Below are positions 16,846 through 27,500 of a stretch of DNA of 45,988 nt, piece after piece. Source of the stretch: Clostridia bacterium (lineage in GTDB: Bacteria > Bacillota > Clostridia > Oscillospirales > CAG-272); assembly GCA_017396225.1 (NCBI GenBank), contig JAFQMP010000029.1, forward strand, positions 1-45,988, written 5' to 3'. The position numbers and the translations under genes were made by a program. How positions within the stretch are numbered: the stretch's first letter is position 1; every line of letters begins with the position of its first letter. The notes under the pieces are model-generated. The model ran no database searches. It had not been told where the DNA came from and saw only the letters and a list, made by a program, of their open reading frames with translations.

Positions 16846-18642
16846 ATGATGAAACGCATTGTAGCCCTCGCTCTCTGCCTTGTTTGCCTGCTGCCCTGCT
16901 TTGTATCCTGCAAGCACGGCGAAAACGACAAGGGCGCATACATTCGTATGTACCTGAGCGAGCCTGTTTACAACGTAGACCCGCTGAATGCCTTTGACAA
17001 TCAGGCAACGCTGCAGGTTGTTTCCCTGCTTTACGAGGGACTTTTCACCGCAGACGAGAACGGCAAGCCCAAAAAGGCGCTTGTCGACAAATACAAGTAC
17101 GAGGTTGACAAGGACAAGGGCACCTACAAGCTGGTGCTTGAGCTGAAGGAAACCGCCTGGTCCGACGGTATCGCGCTGACCGCTTACGATGCACAGTATG
17201 CATTTGAGCGTCTCTTCTCGGTTGCAACCAAGCACCCCGCTGTCGGTATGCTCTACGACATCAAGAACGCACGCAAGATTGCACTTGGTGAGGACAGCAT
17301 CGGCCACCTTGGTGTTGTTGCGGTTGACCCTCAGATTCTTGAGATTGAGTTTGAACGCGACATTGATGTTGACGCCTTCCTCCCCGCCCTTTGCAGCCCT
17401 GCTCTTTACCCCCTTCGCGCTGACCAGGTTGACAGCAAGAAGGACACCTGGAGCGATGTCGCAATCGACATCGTATGCAGCGGTCCCTTCAAGATTGCTT
17501 CCATGAACTACGAGGACAAGGACGGCTTTGTGCTTGCCCGCAACGACTGCTACTACCGCAACCGTTCCAAGGATAAGATTGACAAATACGTCAAGCCCTG
17601 CCGTATCATCATTGACTACAAGACCAAGCCCGCAGACCAGCTGAAGAACCTCAACTCCAAGGACGTTGGCGCCGTTTACTACTTTGGCTACATTCCCCTT
17701 TCTGCCCGCGAGGATAAGATTAAGGGTCTGGATATCTCCGATGCAGCATCTACCCACGTTTTCTACATGAACGAGAATCGCGCGCCCTTCGACAAGCTTG
17801 AGGTGCGTCAGGCGCTCTCCCTTGCACTTGACCGTGAGGCGATTGCCGAGGCGATTGTTTACGCTGAGGCTGCAACCGCGCTTGTTCCCAACAGCATTCG
17901 CTACCGCGCTGACAAGAAGGCCGCCTTCCGCAAGAAGGCTGAGGATTTGCTTGACACCTCCGTTAAGCTTGAAGAAGCAAAGGCTCTCCTCAAGCAGGTA
18001 GGTGTAAATGGCGGTGCATTTACCCTGACCGTTAACGCCACCTCCGAGGAGCACGTTGCTATCGCAGAGATGGCAAAGAAGGCCTGGAGCAAGCTTGGCT
18101 TTGATGTAACCGTTGAGCAGCTCAAGCCCCAGGAGGTTTACATTGAGGACGGCGCTACCAAGACCTTCCAGGGTTATGATATCCCCTACCAGACCAAGCT
18201 GCAAAGCGGTGACTTTGATGTTATTTCCCTTGACCTTGTGGCAACCGCACCCACTGCAATGGCTTACCTTGCACCCTTCGCCACCGAGTTCTCGGGCAAC
18301 GGCTACACCACCCAGATTGATGCAGCCACCAACGCCATTACATACACCGCAGCTCCCCACATCACCGGCTACAACAGCGCCGCCTACAATATGATTATTG
18401 ATGAGGCGCAGCGCGCTGAAAGTGAGAAGGAGCGCGCCGAGATTCTTGTTGAGGCAGAGAAAATTCTGATGAACGAGATGCCTGTCATTCCTGTCATTTA
18501 CAACCAGGACGTTTCTCTCTCCGGAAAGAAACTGAACAAAGTGAAGTCGAACTTCTACACCGACGGTGTGATGACCAAGGCAAAGCTTTCCGGCTATTGG
18601 AAGATTGCACTTGCCGAGGGTTGGGTCGAGAAAAAGAAATAA
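16846..18642 (+). CDS. ABC importer substrate-binding lipoprotein, OppA/DppA family
   Basis: This 598-residue family-5 solute-binding protein captures peptides or similar ligands outside the membrane for an ABC importer. The N-terminus is a lipoprotein signal (MMKRIVALALCLVCLLPCF, lipobox FVSC, Cys about 22). Family features include the start region DPLNAFDNQATLQVVSLLYEGL, DGIALTAYDAQYAFERL and VRQALSLALDREAIAEAI. The first ATG at 16846 lies nine bases after AAGGAGG. The gene has its own promoter and terminator and no permease or ATPase genes adjoin, so the rest of the transporter is elsewhere. The ligand cannot be told from sequence. Confidence 0.93.
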   Translation: MMKRIVALALCLVCLLPCFVSCKHGENDKGAYIRMYLSEPVYNVDPLNAFDNQATLQVVSLLYEGLFTADENGKPKKALVDKYKYEVDKDKGTYKLVLELKETAWSDGIALTAYDAQYAFERLFSVATKHPAVGMLYDIKNARKIALGEDSIGHLGVVAVDPQILEIEFERDIDVDAFLPALCSPALYPLRADQVDSKKDTWSDVAIDIVCSGPFKIASMNYEDKDGFVLARNDCYYRNRSKDKIDKYVKPCRIIIDYKTKPADQLKNLNSKDVGAVYYFGYIPLSAREDKIKGLDISDAASTHVFYMNENRAPFDKLEVRQALSLALDREAIAEAIVYAEAATALVPNSIRYRADKKAAFRKKAEDLLDTSVKLEEAKALLKQVGVNGGAFTLTVNATSEEHVAIAEMAKKAWSKLGFDVTVEQLKPQEVYIEDGATKTFQGYDIPYQTKLQSGDFDVISLDLVATAPTAMAYLAPFATEFSGNGYTTQIDAATNAITYTAAPHITGYNSAAYNMIIDEAQRAESEKERAEILVEAEKILMNEMPVIPVIYNQDVSLSGKKLNKVKSNFYTDGVMTKAKLSGYWKIALAEGWVEKKK

Positions 18643-18654
18643 TTCACCAATTAC

Positions 18655-18687
18655 AAATACGCCCGCACGTGTGCGGGCGTATTTTTT
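18655..18687 (+). terminator. intrinsic terminator of the lipoprotein gene
   Basis: AAATACGCCCGCAC and its complement form a 14-bp inverted repeat around GT, followed by a run of T (ATTTTTTATT). It begins 13 bases past the stop. Confidence 0.9.
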
Positions 18688-18708
18688 ATTATTTTTAGTA
18701 TAACTATG

Positions 18709-18737
18709 TAGACAAGCAGGAGAAAATATGGTATACT
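18709..18737 (+). promoter_or_regulatory. promoter of the metallo-hydrolase-gltX-glnS unit
   Basis: TAGACA (18709-18714), 17 bases, TATACT (18732-18737), about 35 bases before the ATG at 18772. Confidence 0.75.
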
Positions 18738-18771
18738 GAAAGGTATAAAAGCAGAAAGGGGAGGATAGAAT

Positions 18772-19386
18772 ATGAAAATTCAGAATCTGACCCCGGGCGG
18801 CTATGCCGCAAGCTGCTATCTCCTGACCAAGGGAGATATCGCCGTGCTGATTGACCCGACCTGCCCTGCTGCCACCCTCCGTACGGCTTTACAGAAAAGC
18901 GGCACCGGGCTTGCTGCCATTTTGCTCACGCACGGACACTTTGACCATATGCTGACGGCAGCGGAAATCAAGGCAGAAACGGGCGCGCCGATTTATCTTG
19001 GCAGGGGCGACCGCGACCTACCCGCCGACGGCGAAAAAAATGCCTTTGCCGTCTTTTTCGGCTTTGACCGTGCCTATCCCTCTGCAGACCGCCTTGTCGC
19101 TGACGGCGAGGTGCTGACCTTTGGAGAAATAACCCTGACGGTAAGGGAAACCCCCGGACACACCAAGGGCTCGGTTATGTATCTTGCAGACGGACTTGCC
19201 TTTACAGGTGATACAATTTTTGCCGCGGGCTACGGGCGCTATGATTTGTACGGCGGCGATGTGACAGAGCTGTTTGCATCACTTGACGCGCTGGGAGAAT
19301 TATCCCCCGACACCGTGATTTACCCCGGACACGGCGAGAGCGCCACGCTGGGCGAGGCGCTGACCGCACTGGCCCATTTATATTGA
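18772..19386 (+). CDS. MBL-fold metallo-hydrolase (glyoxalase II-like)
   Basis: The 204-residue protein has the metallo-beta-lactamase fold with the zinc ligands THGHFDH (about 48-54), a later His in ETPGHTKGS, Asp in FTGDTIFA and a final His in IYPGHGE. Size and motifs match the YcbL/glyoxalase II-like hydrolases of thioesters. The substrate is unknown. The ATG follows GGGGAGG. It lies 24 bases before gltX and is probably co-transcribed with it, a link with no evident functional reason. Confidence 0.9.
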   Translation: MKIQNLTPGGYAASCYLLTKGDIAVLIDPTCPAATLRTALQKSGTGLAAILLTHGHFDHMLTAAEIKAETGAPIYLGRGDRDLPADGEKNAFAVFFGFDRAYPSADRLVADGEVLTFGEITLTVRETPGHTKGSVMYLADGLAFTGDTIFAAGYGRYDLYGGDVTELFASLDALGELSPDTVIYPGHGESATLGEALTALAHLY

Positions 19387-19410
19387 CAGAACAAACGATA
19401 GAGGTATATT

Positions 19411-21069
19411 ATGACAATTGACACCACGGCGCTTGCCGCCCTTCTATTCCCCAACGTGACCGAAACCCCTGCCGAGGTTGAGGCGCGCTTCCCTGCGCGC
19501 AATCTCCCCGAGGGCGCGATTGTTTCCCGTATGGCACCCAGCCCCACAGGCTTTGTACACCTCGGCAACCTGGTACAGGGATTGACCTCCGAGCGTATGT
19601 GCCACCAGTCGGGCGGCACCCTCTTTCTGCGTGTCGAGGACACCGACGCCAAGCGCGAGGTCCCCGGTGCGGTCGAGGTGCTGATTGAGGGCTTAAAGCA
19701 CTACGGTATTCTCTTTGATGAGGGCGCAACGGTTGACGGTGACAACGGCATATACGGTCCCTACCGCCAGCGTCAGCGCGCCGATATTTACCACGTATTT
19801 GCCAAGCAGCTTGTCCTGCAGGGTGAGGCTTACCCCTGCTTCTGCACTGAGGAGGAGCTTGCCGATATCCGCGCCCGTCAGGAGGCCGAGAAGGCCAACT
19901 TTGGCTACTTTGGCAAGTGGGCACTCTGGCGTGACCGCCCCCTTGAGGAAATCCAGGCGGCACTTGACAAGGGACTGCCCTTCGTGCTCCGCTACCGCTC
20001 CACGGGCTCGCTTGAACACAAAATCAAGTTCACCGACCTGATTAAGGGCAATCTGGAGTTGACCGAAAACGATATGGACCACGTGCTCTTAAAGTCGGAC
20101 GGCATTCCCACCTACCACTTTGCACACGCAGTGGACGACCACCTGATGCACACCACCCACGTGGTGCGCGGTGATGAGTGGCTGCCCACCCTGCCTTTCC
20201 ACCTGCAGCTCTTCCGTTCGCTCGGCTTTAAGCCCCCCAAGTATCTGCACATCGGCCCCTTGATGAAAATGGACGGCGACTCCAAGCGCAAGCTGTCCAA
20301 GCGCAAGGACCCTGAGCTCGCCCTCACCTACTACCGCGAGGCAGGCTTCCCTGTCAAGTCGGTTTACGAATATCTGATGACGGTGCTCAATTCCAACTTT
20401 GAGGATTGGCGCCGCGCCAACCCCGATGCACCGATTGACGACTTCAAGTTCTCCTACAAGAAGATGAACCCCGCAGGCTCGCTCTTTGATGCCGCCAAGC
20501 TGCGCGACGTTTCCAAGAATGTGATTTCCCGTATGTCGACCGAGGAAATTTACGCAGAGGTTACCGATTGGGCAAAGGACTACGATACCGACCTTTACGC
20601 GCATCTCACGGCAGATGCCGATTATACCAAAAAAATTCTCGCAATCGGGCGCGGCGGCAAAAAGCCCCGCAAGGACTTTGCGGTTCTTGCCGATGTGCGA
20701 CCCTACCTTGATTTCTTCTTTGACGACTGGTTTGCGGTAACCGACGAGTACCCCGCGCAGTTTGATAAGGCTGACATTTTGAAAGCACTCGAGGGCTTCC
20801 TTGCCACCTATGACGAGGCGGACGATATGACGGTCTGGTTTGACAAAATCAAGGCGATGGCAGACGGCCTCGGCTTTGCCGCAGACATGAAGGCATACAA
20901 GGAAAATCCCACCGCCTATAAGGGCAATGTGGCAGATATCAGTATGTTCCTGCGCGTGGCTGTCACGGGCAGACAGAATGCCCCTGATATGTACGCCGTG
21001 ATGCATATTCTCGGCCCTGACCGCGTAAAGGCGCGCATTGAGGCGATGATGAATACTTTAAGAGGTTAA
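19411..21069 (+). CDS. gltX: glutamyl-tRNA synthetase
   Basis: This 552-residue class I synthetase charges tRNA with glutamate. The HIGH-type motif is PSPTGFVHLGN (about 43-53) and the KMSKS-type motif KRKLSKRKDP (about 292-301); LRVEDTDAKR and the tRNA-binding RSTGSLEHKIKFTDLIKG region are also present. An N-terminal extension of about 35 residues precedes the catalytic core and it is longer than the common form of about 480. The C-terminal anticodon domain looks complete. GAGGT precedes the ATG. Its stop is 4 bases before glnS, so both enzymes are made from one message. Confidence 0.95.
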   Translation: MTIDTTALAALLFPNVTETPAEVEARFPARNLPEGAIVSRMAPSPTGFVHLGNLVQGLTSERMCHQSGGTLFLRVEDTDAKREVPGAVEVLIEGLKHYGILFDEGATVDGDNGIYGPYRQRQRADIYHVFAKQLVLQGEAYPCFCTEEELADIRARQEAEKANFGYFGKWALWRDRPLEEIQAALDKGLPFVLRYRSTGSLEHKIKFTDLIKGNLELTENDMDHVLLKSDGIPTYHFAHAVDDHLMHTTHVVRGDEWLPTLPFHLQLFRSLGFKPPKYLHIGPLMKMDGDSKRKLSKRKDPELALTYYREAGFPVKSVYEYLMTVLNSNFEDWRRANPDAPIDDFKFSYKKMNPAGSLFDAAKLRDVSKNVISRMSTEEIYAEVTDWAKDYDTDLYAHLTADADYTKKILAIGRGGKKPRKDFAVLADVRPYLDFFFDDWFAVTDEYPAQFDKADILKALEGFLATYDEADDMTVWFDKIKAMADGLGFAADMKAYKENPTAYKGNVADISMFLRVAVTGRQNAPDMYAVMHILGPDRVKARIEAMMNTLRG

Positions 21070-21073
21070 TAAA

Positions 21074-22729
21074 ATGGAAGAAATAATCAGCAGCAATTTT
21101 ATTCACGATATCATTGACAGGGACCTTGCCGCATGCCCCGATTTGAAAATCCACACCCGTTTTCCGCCTGAGCCCAACGGCTACCTGCACATCGGCTCTG
21201 CCAAGGCGATTATGATTAACGTGGAGGCGGCACAGAAGTACGGCGGCCTGTTTAACCTGCGCTATGACGACACCAACCCCACCAAGGAGGATACCGAGTT
21301 TGTTGACTCTATCCTTGAGGACCTGCTTTGGCTTGGTGCAACCCCCACGGGCGGCATCTTCTACGGCTCGGATTACTTTGACAAGTGCTACGAGTACGCC
21401 GTCAAGCTCATCAAGGACGGCAAGGCATACGTCTGCGACCTCTCCGCAGAGGAGCTGCGCGCAACACGCGGCACACTAACCGAAAAGGGCACTGAGAGCC
21501 CCTATCGTAATCGCTCTGTTGAGGAGAACCTTGACCTCTTTGCACGTATGAAGGCAGGCGAGTTCCCCGACGGCTCTAAGACCCTGCGCGCCAAGATTGA
21601 TATGTCCTCCCCCAACATGAATATGCGCGACCCTGCCATTTACCGCATTGTGCACACCTCCCACCACCGCCAGGGTGACAAGTGGTGCATCTATCCCCTC
21701 TACGACTACGCACACCCCATTCAGGACGCGCTCGAGGGCATTACGCACTCGCTCTGCTCGCTGGAGTTTGAAAACCACCGTCCCCTTTACGAATGGGTCA
21801 TTGACAACATCGGCTTTGAGAAAAAGCCCAAGCAGCGTGAGTTTGCACGCCTGAACATCACCAATACCGTGATGTCCAAGCGCTACCTGCGCTCGCTGGT
21901 GGAAAACGGCATGGTTGACGGCTGGGACGACCCCCGCCTGCCCACCATTTGCGCCCTGCGCCGCCGTGGCTACACCCCCACCTCGATTTTCCGCTTTGTA
22001 CGCGAGGCGGGTGTTTCCAAGGCAGACAGCCTGGTTGACATCAGCATGCTTGAGCACTGCATTCGCGATGAGCTGGGTGAAACCGCACCCCGCCGCATCG
22101 CCATCGCCAAGCCCATTCTCGTGGAGATTACCAACTATCCCGCGGATATGGAAGAAGCCTTTGACCTTCCCAACCACCCGCAGAAGCCTGAGCTCGGCAC
22201 AAGGAGCCTGCCCTTCACGCGCGAGATTTATATTGACGCCGCCGACTTTGCAGAGGTGCCGCCGCCCAAGTTCTTCCGCCTGAAGCCTGACGGTGAGGTG
22301 CGCCTCATGGGTGCTTATATCATTCGCTGCAACGAGATTATCAAGGACGGAAATGGCAACGTGGTGCGTATTCTCTGCACCGCCGACCTTGAAACCCGCA
22401 ACGGCATGCCCGCTGACGGTCGCAAGGTCAAGGGCACCATTCACTGGCTCTCCGCCAAGTACGCGAAGGATACGACCCTGATGCTCTATGAAAACCTTCT
22501 GACGATTGAAAACCCAGGTGACCTGCCCGAGGGTATGACCTACAACGATTTCCTCAACCCCGCGTCGCTGACGCGCGTTGAGGGCGCGAAAATTGAGCCT
22601 GCACTGGCAGATGCCAAGCCCGGCGACAAGTTCCAGTTTGTGCGCGACGGCTATTACTGCATGGATACCAAGCACCCAAACACCTTCAACCGCGTGGTTG
22701 GTCTGAAGGACAGCTTCCCCAAGAAATAA
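21074..22729 (+). CDS. glnS: glutaminyl-tRNA synthetase
   Basis: The 551-residue enzyme charges tRNA-Gln directly. It has the GlnRS-type signature PPEPNGYLHIGSAK (about 31-44), LRYDDTNPTKED, YPLYDYAHPIQDALEGITHSLC in two recognisable blocks, and VMSKRYL (about 264-270). The C-terminal beta-barrel anticodon domain follows (RLKPDGEVRLMGAYIIRC). Many Bacillota lack GlnRS and use a mischarge-and-amidate route; here a direct enzyme is present beside gltX. The ribosome site is AGAGG at the end of gltX. Confidence 0.97.
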   Translation: MEEIISSNFIHDIIDRDLAACPDLKIHTRFPPEPNGYLHIGSAKAIMINVEAAQKYGGLFNLRYDDTNPTKEDTEFVDSILEDLLWLGATPTGGIFYGSDYFDKCYEYAVKLIKDGKAYVCDLSAEELRATRGTLTEKGTESPYRNRSVEENLDLFARMKAGEFPDGSKTLRAKIDMSSPNMNMRDPAIYRIVHTSHHRQGDKWCIYPLYDYAHPIQDALEGITHSLCSLEFENHRPLYEWVIDNIGFEKKPKQREFARLNITNTVMSKRYLRSLVENGMVDGWDDPRLPTICALRRRGYTPTSIFRFVREAGVSKADSLVDISMLEHCIRDELGETAPRRIAIAKPILVEITNYPADMEEAFDLPNHPQKPELGTRSLPFTREIYIDAADFAEVPPPKFFRLKPDGEVRLMGAYIIRCNEIIKDGNGNVVRILCTADLETRNGMPADGRKVKGTIHWLSAKYAKDTTLMLYENLLTIENPGDLPEGMTYNDFLNPASLTRVEGAKIEPALADAKPGDKFQFVRDGYYCMDTKHPNTFNRVVGLKDSFPKK

Positions 22730-22738
22730 TTTGTGATA

Positions 22739-22773
22739 AAAAGAACTCCCCCACGGTATGGGGGAGTTCTTTT
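22739..22773. terminator. bidirectional terminator after glnS
   Basis: A perfect 15-bp inverted repeat (AAAAGAACTCCCCCA and complement) around CGGTA ends in four T on either strand. It serves glnS (plus) and the convergent ABC exporter gene (minus, stop at 22785). Confidence 0.92.
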
Positions 22774-22784
22774 GCGTTATATGA

Positions 22785-24512
22785 TTATGTAAGATTCTCG
22801 CGGAACTGCAAGCGATAAAGGTCGGCATAAGCGCCGCCAAGGGCAAGAAGCTCCTCATGCGTGCCCTGCTCGGTAATCTGTCCGTTTGCAACAACGGCAA
22901 TCTCATCAGCATTTTTAATGGTCGAGAGGCGATGTGCGACCACAACAGTGGTGCGCCCAAGGCAAAGCTCATCAAGGGCTTGCTGAATAAGAATTTCAGT
23001 GGTGTTGTCAAGCGCGCTGGTTGCCTCATCAAGAATGAGAATCGGCGGATTTTTCAGAAACACGCGCGCGATAGACAGGCGCTGCTTCTGCCCACCCGAA
23101 AGACGCACACCGCGCTCACCAATCTGTGTGTCATAGCCCTTTTCAAGTGTCATAATGTAATCGTGGATATTGGCACGCTTGGCGGCCGCAATCATTTCTT
23201 CCTCGGTAGCATCAAGTCTGCCGTAGAGAATATTGTCACGGATACTGGCGTTAAAAAGGTAAATATCCTGCTGCACAATGCCGATATTGCGGCGCAGTGA
23301 CTCGCGAGTCATTTCTTTGATAGATTTTCCGTCAATCAGCAAGTCGCCCTTTTCTACACCGTAAAAATGCGGTATCAGGTGGCAAATGGTCGTTTTACCG
23401 CCGCCCGAGGGACCGACAAGCGCAAACTTTTTGCCCTGTGCAATCTTAAAGCTGACATCGCGGAGCACGTCCTTATTTTCCTCATCGCCGTAGGAGTAGG
23501 TCACGCCGCGAAATTCAATCTCGCCCGCAAGCACACCTGCATCGACAGCGCCCTCGGCATCGCGCTCAGGCTCTGCGTCAACAATCTCACAGAAGCGTTC
23601 GAAGCCGGTGACACCGTTCTGATACTGCTCCATAAAGCCAATCAGGGACTTCACGGGGGTCAAAAAGAGGTTTACCGACACAATAAAGGCGGAGTAATCG
23701 CCAAAGCCGATTTTGCCATTGTAGAGGAAGAAACCGCCTGCAATCAGCACCACGACGTTGAAGACATCGGTGATAAAGGTGGTGCCCGAATGGAACGCGC
23801 CCATGGCACTGTACGCGCGGCGGCGCGCCGACACAAAGTGCTCGTTGCCGACCTCAAACTTCTCCTCCTCCTTGGCGGCGTTGTTGAACGCCTTGGTCAC
23901 GCGAATACCCGAAATACTGCTCTCCAGCGAGGCATTGATTTCCGCAACCGACACGCGGCTTTCCTTGAAGGCTGCGTGCATCTTGCCGCGCAGCGAGGTG
24001 GCAATCACAAGAAGAAATGGCACGCAGGCAAAGATAATCAGCGTCAGCGGTACGCTGATGGTAGAGAGGTAGATAAAAGAAGCGACAATGGTAATGGTCG
24101 AAATGAGAATGTTCTCGGGGCCGTGGTGCGCAAGCTCACTGATGTCATTGAGGTCGCTTGTCATACGGGACATAATCTTACCCGTTTCCTGACGGTCAAA
24201 AAAGCTGTACGGCAGCTTTTCAATATGTCGGAACATCTCGGAGCGCATCTGCGCCTGCATACGCACGCCCATAATATGACCGTAATACTGGATAAAGTAA
24301 TTCAGCAGCATACGCACCACGTACAAAATGAGCAGCGCAATGCCGAAAATCAGCACCAGATTATACTTGCGGTTCGGAATCAAATCATTGAGCATCGAGC
24401 GCGTAATGACGGGATAAAACATACCGATAGCAGCCACAAAGAGCGCTGCCAGCATATCCAAGGTGAAGATGAAACGGTGAGGTCTGTAATAAGATAAAAA
24501 GCGTTTTAACAT
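22785..24512 (-). CDS. ABC exporter half-transporter, homodimer type
   Basis: This 575-residue protein fuses a six-helix type IV exporter membrane domain (about 1-310) to an ATPase domain. Visible are the coupling/heart region RQETGKIMSRMTSDLNDI, Walker A GPSGGGKTT (about 368), Q-loop IGIVQQDIYLF, signature LSGGQKQRLSIARVF (about 473), Walker B ILILDEATSALD and the switch His AHRLST. All catalytic residues are intact, so it can work as a homodimer, unlike heterodimeric pairs with one degenerate site. Cargo is unknown (lipid, peptide or drug). The ATG at 24512 follows AAGGAGA. It is the last gene of the DUF554-CehA unit. Confidence 0.93.
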   Translation of the reverse strand: MLKRFLSYYRPHRFIFTLDMLAALFVAAIGMFYPVITRSMLNDLIPNRKYNLVLIFGIALLILYVVRMLLNYFIQYYGHIMGVRMQAQMRSEMFRHIEKLPYSFFDRQETGKIMSRMTSDLNDISELAHHGPENILISTITIVASFIYLSTISVPLTLIIFACVPFLLVIATSLRGKMHAAFKESRVSVAEINASLESSISGIRVTKAFNNAAKEEEKFEVGNEHFVSARRRAYSAMGAFHSGTTFITDVFNVVVLIAGGFFLYNGKIGFGDYSAFIVSVNLFLTPVKSLIGFMEQYQNGVTGFERFCEIVDAEPERDAEGAVDAGVLAGEIEFRGVTYSYGDEENKDVLRDVSFKIAQGKKFALVGPSGGGKTTICHLIPHFYGVEKGDLLIDGKSIKEMTRESLRRNIGIVQQDIYLFNASIRDNILYGRLDATEEEMIAAAKRANIHDYIMTLEKGYDTQIGERGVRLSGGQKQRLSIARVFLKNPPILILDEATSALDNTTEILIQQALDELCLGRTTVVVAHRLSTIKNADEIAVVANGQITEQGTHEELLALGGAYADLYRLQFRENLT

Positions 24513-24525
24513 AATTCTCCTTGGG

Positions 24526-24548
24526 AGCCTGTCCCCCTGGGACAGGCT
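24526..24548. terminator. hairpin between the CehA-like gene and the ABC exporter gene
   Basis: AGCCTGTCCC and its complement around CCT form a 10-bp stem in the 40-base gap. The T-run (GTTTTTATT) lies on the plus-strand side, where no gene needs termination; on the minus strand the stem sits just before the exporter's ribosome site, so it may instead act as an mRNA processing or attenuation element. Confidence 0.5.
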
Positions 24549-24552
24549 GTTT

Positions 24553-27500
24553 TTATTCCTTGGTATCAAAAAGTCCCTTGACTGCCGATACGGCGGTTGC
24601 CACAAAGCTTGCGGCGCGAAAGGGCACGAGAGAGGCCTTGGTGAGGCGCGTAATCACGCGCTCGCGCTCGGCAGAGCGCTCTGCCTCCAGTGCCTCGCTG
24701 GGTCGCGGCAATCCCTTCATAATCTTCGGAATTTGCCCGGAAATCACACGACCGGGGGCATTTCCGCCCTCCCCTGCCTTAGGGGTGAGCAGGCGTTCGG
24801 TTGCCGTCATATCGGGACCGTGGCGATAGTATAGCGGCACATCGGCCACCACATCTGTCTTGTGCGTACAATAATAACCGTAGGTCACGCGGGATAAAAG
24901 CTCCTCGCCCTGCAAGAGGTCAAGGCGCTTGCCGTTTTGGTCGGGCAAGAGCAGCGGCACCTCGGTGATGAGCAAATCCTCGCCCTCAAGAAGCTTCGTG
25001 CCGTAATGAGCATTGAAATCGGCAGCCGTCAGCCCTGCGCCCTGCGGACGAACCCAGACCGTGAGGGTCGAGGCAGGGGGCACCGTCACACCGTCAAGCG
25101 GCAGCGTGTGCGCCGCATCGGGATAACTGCCTATCGTGTGCCAATGGGCAAGACGATAGCCGTCCAGCTTCAGGGTGCGTGCGGTGGGATTGTAGAGTTC
25201 AATATAAGGATAGGGGTTTGCCACCGTGCGTGCGCCCTTCTTGACAGGTGAGGTAAGAGGCATCAGCTTGGTGATGCAAATCGGGGAAATCAGCACATAA
25301 GAAATATCGGCATAGCGCTGCTTGCCGAGCAGACCTGCCACAACCGCCGTCACGCGATGACGGCCTGCAAGCTCGGGCAGGCGACGCGTCACAGTGCGCT
25401 GCTCGCCGGGGGCAAGCTTGCCGAGATGCACGGTTTCAAAGGGGGCAAGCGTGCGGAGTGCAAAGCCCGTGGGGGCGGTCAAATAGAGGTCAATCTCCAC
25501 ATCAAGCATCGGCTTATCGCTCTCGTTTTTCACGGTTGCCGTTACCACGTGCGGATATTCGCCGCTATCCGCCACGCCGTAGGTCATACGCTTAACATTC
25601 AGCAGGTCACGACCCGTCACAAAAACAGGGGCGGTGACGGTATAGGCATCATCACCTGTAATGCGCAGATAATAGTAATCAAAATCGGGATTAATTTCCA
25701 CCGACCAGGAGAAGCTTGTCAGCGCACCCGCATCAACCGTTGCCATGACAATATTGTCCTCGGTCATCAGCTCAATCTTGCCAATACCCTCCTCGCGTGC
25801 GGTGGTGATATCCACCTCTACCAAGAGCTTTTCGGGATTGTCAAGCACCGTACCAAGCCATACGCCGTTCACGCGGTAATAGACCTTCATGCTGCGGTCG
25901 GTCGTGGAATAGGTGCGGCGGCGACGCATCGCGTTCATTACATTTTCACGCGTCAGCGAGGGCGCAAGCACATAGCCCATAGCACCCGAATCGCCCCAAT
26001 CGCGGGCGTGGTTATCCTCGTTATAAAGCGGTGCCACACGCCAGCCGCGCGAGAGCGCCAGCGCGTAATACGCATCATACCGTGCGCCGTTGATTTCAGC
26101 AAGGCAATAGCGCTCGGCTATCTCCTCTCCCTGCCACGCAAGCTCATTCATATTACCCCAGAGGTCATCGGGGTGGTTGAACATCGCAATAGCCTTGGGG
26201 TCCGCTGCGACCTGGCGGTAATATGCCGCAAGGTCGGTTGACATGGGATAGAGATTAATCCAATCGGTACCGAGCAGGTTGGTATGACCGAAATAACCGT
26301 TGGCATTGTTCCAGGTCATCTCAAAGCCGTAGAGCGTCACAAACTCCCCGGGGGCGTTGTATTTATCCGCGATGCGGCGCTGCCTTCTGTAATCGACCTC
26401 CTCCATATAGTGGGTGTGGTCGGTCACGGCAAAGTAATCCATACGCGCCACGTGTCTGGCGTGCCTGATGGCCTCTGTGGGGGTGCCTGCGCCGTCCGAT
26501 TCTGCCGTGTGTGCGTGCACCTGACCGCAAAAGAGCTTCAGTTCCTTGCCGTCGGAAATTTCAAATTCATATTTCTCGTAGCTGCGGTTGCCGAGCTTGT
26601 CCCTGAGGGAAAGCTCCACCATATGCTTGCCGAGTGCAAGCTTCTTTTGCGGGCGATAGGTCACGCCCTCAGCAGTAAAAATTGCCCCCTCCGACACGTT
26701 GATGCCGTCAAGGTGAATCTGCGAGGTCTTGCGGTCAACACCCGACACATCATAGTAGGAAATGCGGATTTCGGGTGTGAAATCATTTTCAAGCACTTCG
26801 CCAATGGCGGGATAGCGTGCGGTCACATCGGGGCCGCGGTTATCGGTCAGCGTGACCGTCAGGGGCTCCTCGGGAGAACCCAAGCGCGCGGTAAACAGGC
26901 TGCCCCGCACCTCGATATAGTAGCGGAGCTTGCCCTGCATACAGGAAAGCTTTTCATAGCGGATTTTGGCGCGGAAGGTGCCGTCCTGCTGCAGCTTTGC
27001 CTGTCTGGGCTTGTAGCTGCCCTCCTCCAAAAGGTAGACGGTTGCCTCACCTGCGACACCGCCGCCAAAGGCGGCAAAATGCAGTGTCAAATCTCCCTCA
27101 CTCAGGTAATGCTTACCCTCAGGTGCAATCGGCAAAATGGCGGGCACGGCGGTTTCGCGCGTGTCAACAAGGGTTTGGGCGGCAGAAAGAAACCCGGGGG
27201 TGAGGGGAGCAAGATTGGTTGTAATAATACCCTTTTTCGCCGCAAAGAGGTCAAAACGCCACTGCTGTGCCGCATCACAGCGGATATCGCGGCGCTCCTT
27301 GGTGCGGCTGATTTCCATTTCAAAAAAGGCATCGGAGAGCTTGCCGCCGCGCGGCACAAGGCCAAGCACGCGGCCATAATATTTCTGATAGAGGTCAAAG
27401 CAATCCTTTTTGAAATGCGCCTGACCGTCCGCGCCCATTTCCGCAGTGGTTGCATGGAAAAGCCTGATATCGCGCGTCGGCAAATTGCCGCAGGCTGTGG

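Noticed and set aside
16780..18360. 526-codon minus-strand frame opposite the OppA-type gene
   Set aside because: No ribosome site and a low-complexity Val/Leu/Gly/Asn-rich product; the plus strand has a clear lipoprotein signal, promoter and terminator.
20089..21006. 305-codon minus-strand frame opposite gltX
   Set aside because: Shadow of gltX; the product matches nothing and has no initiation signals.
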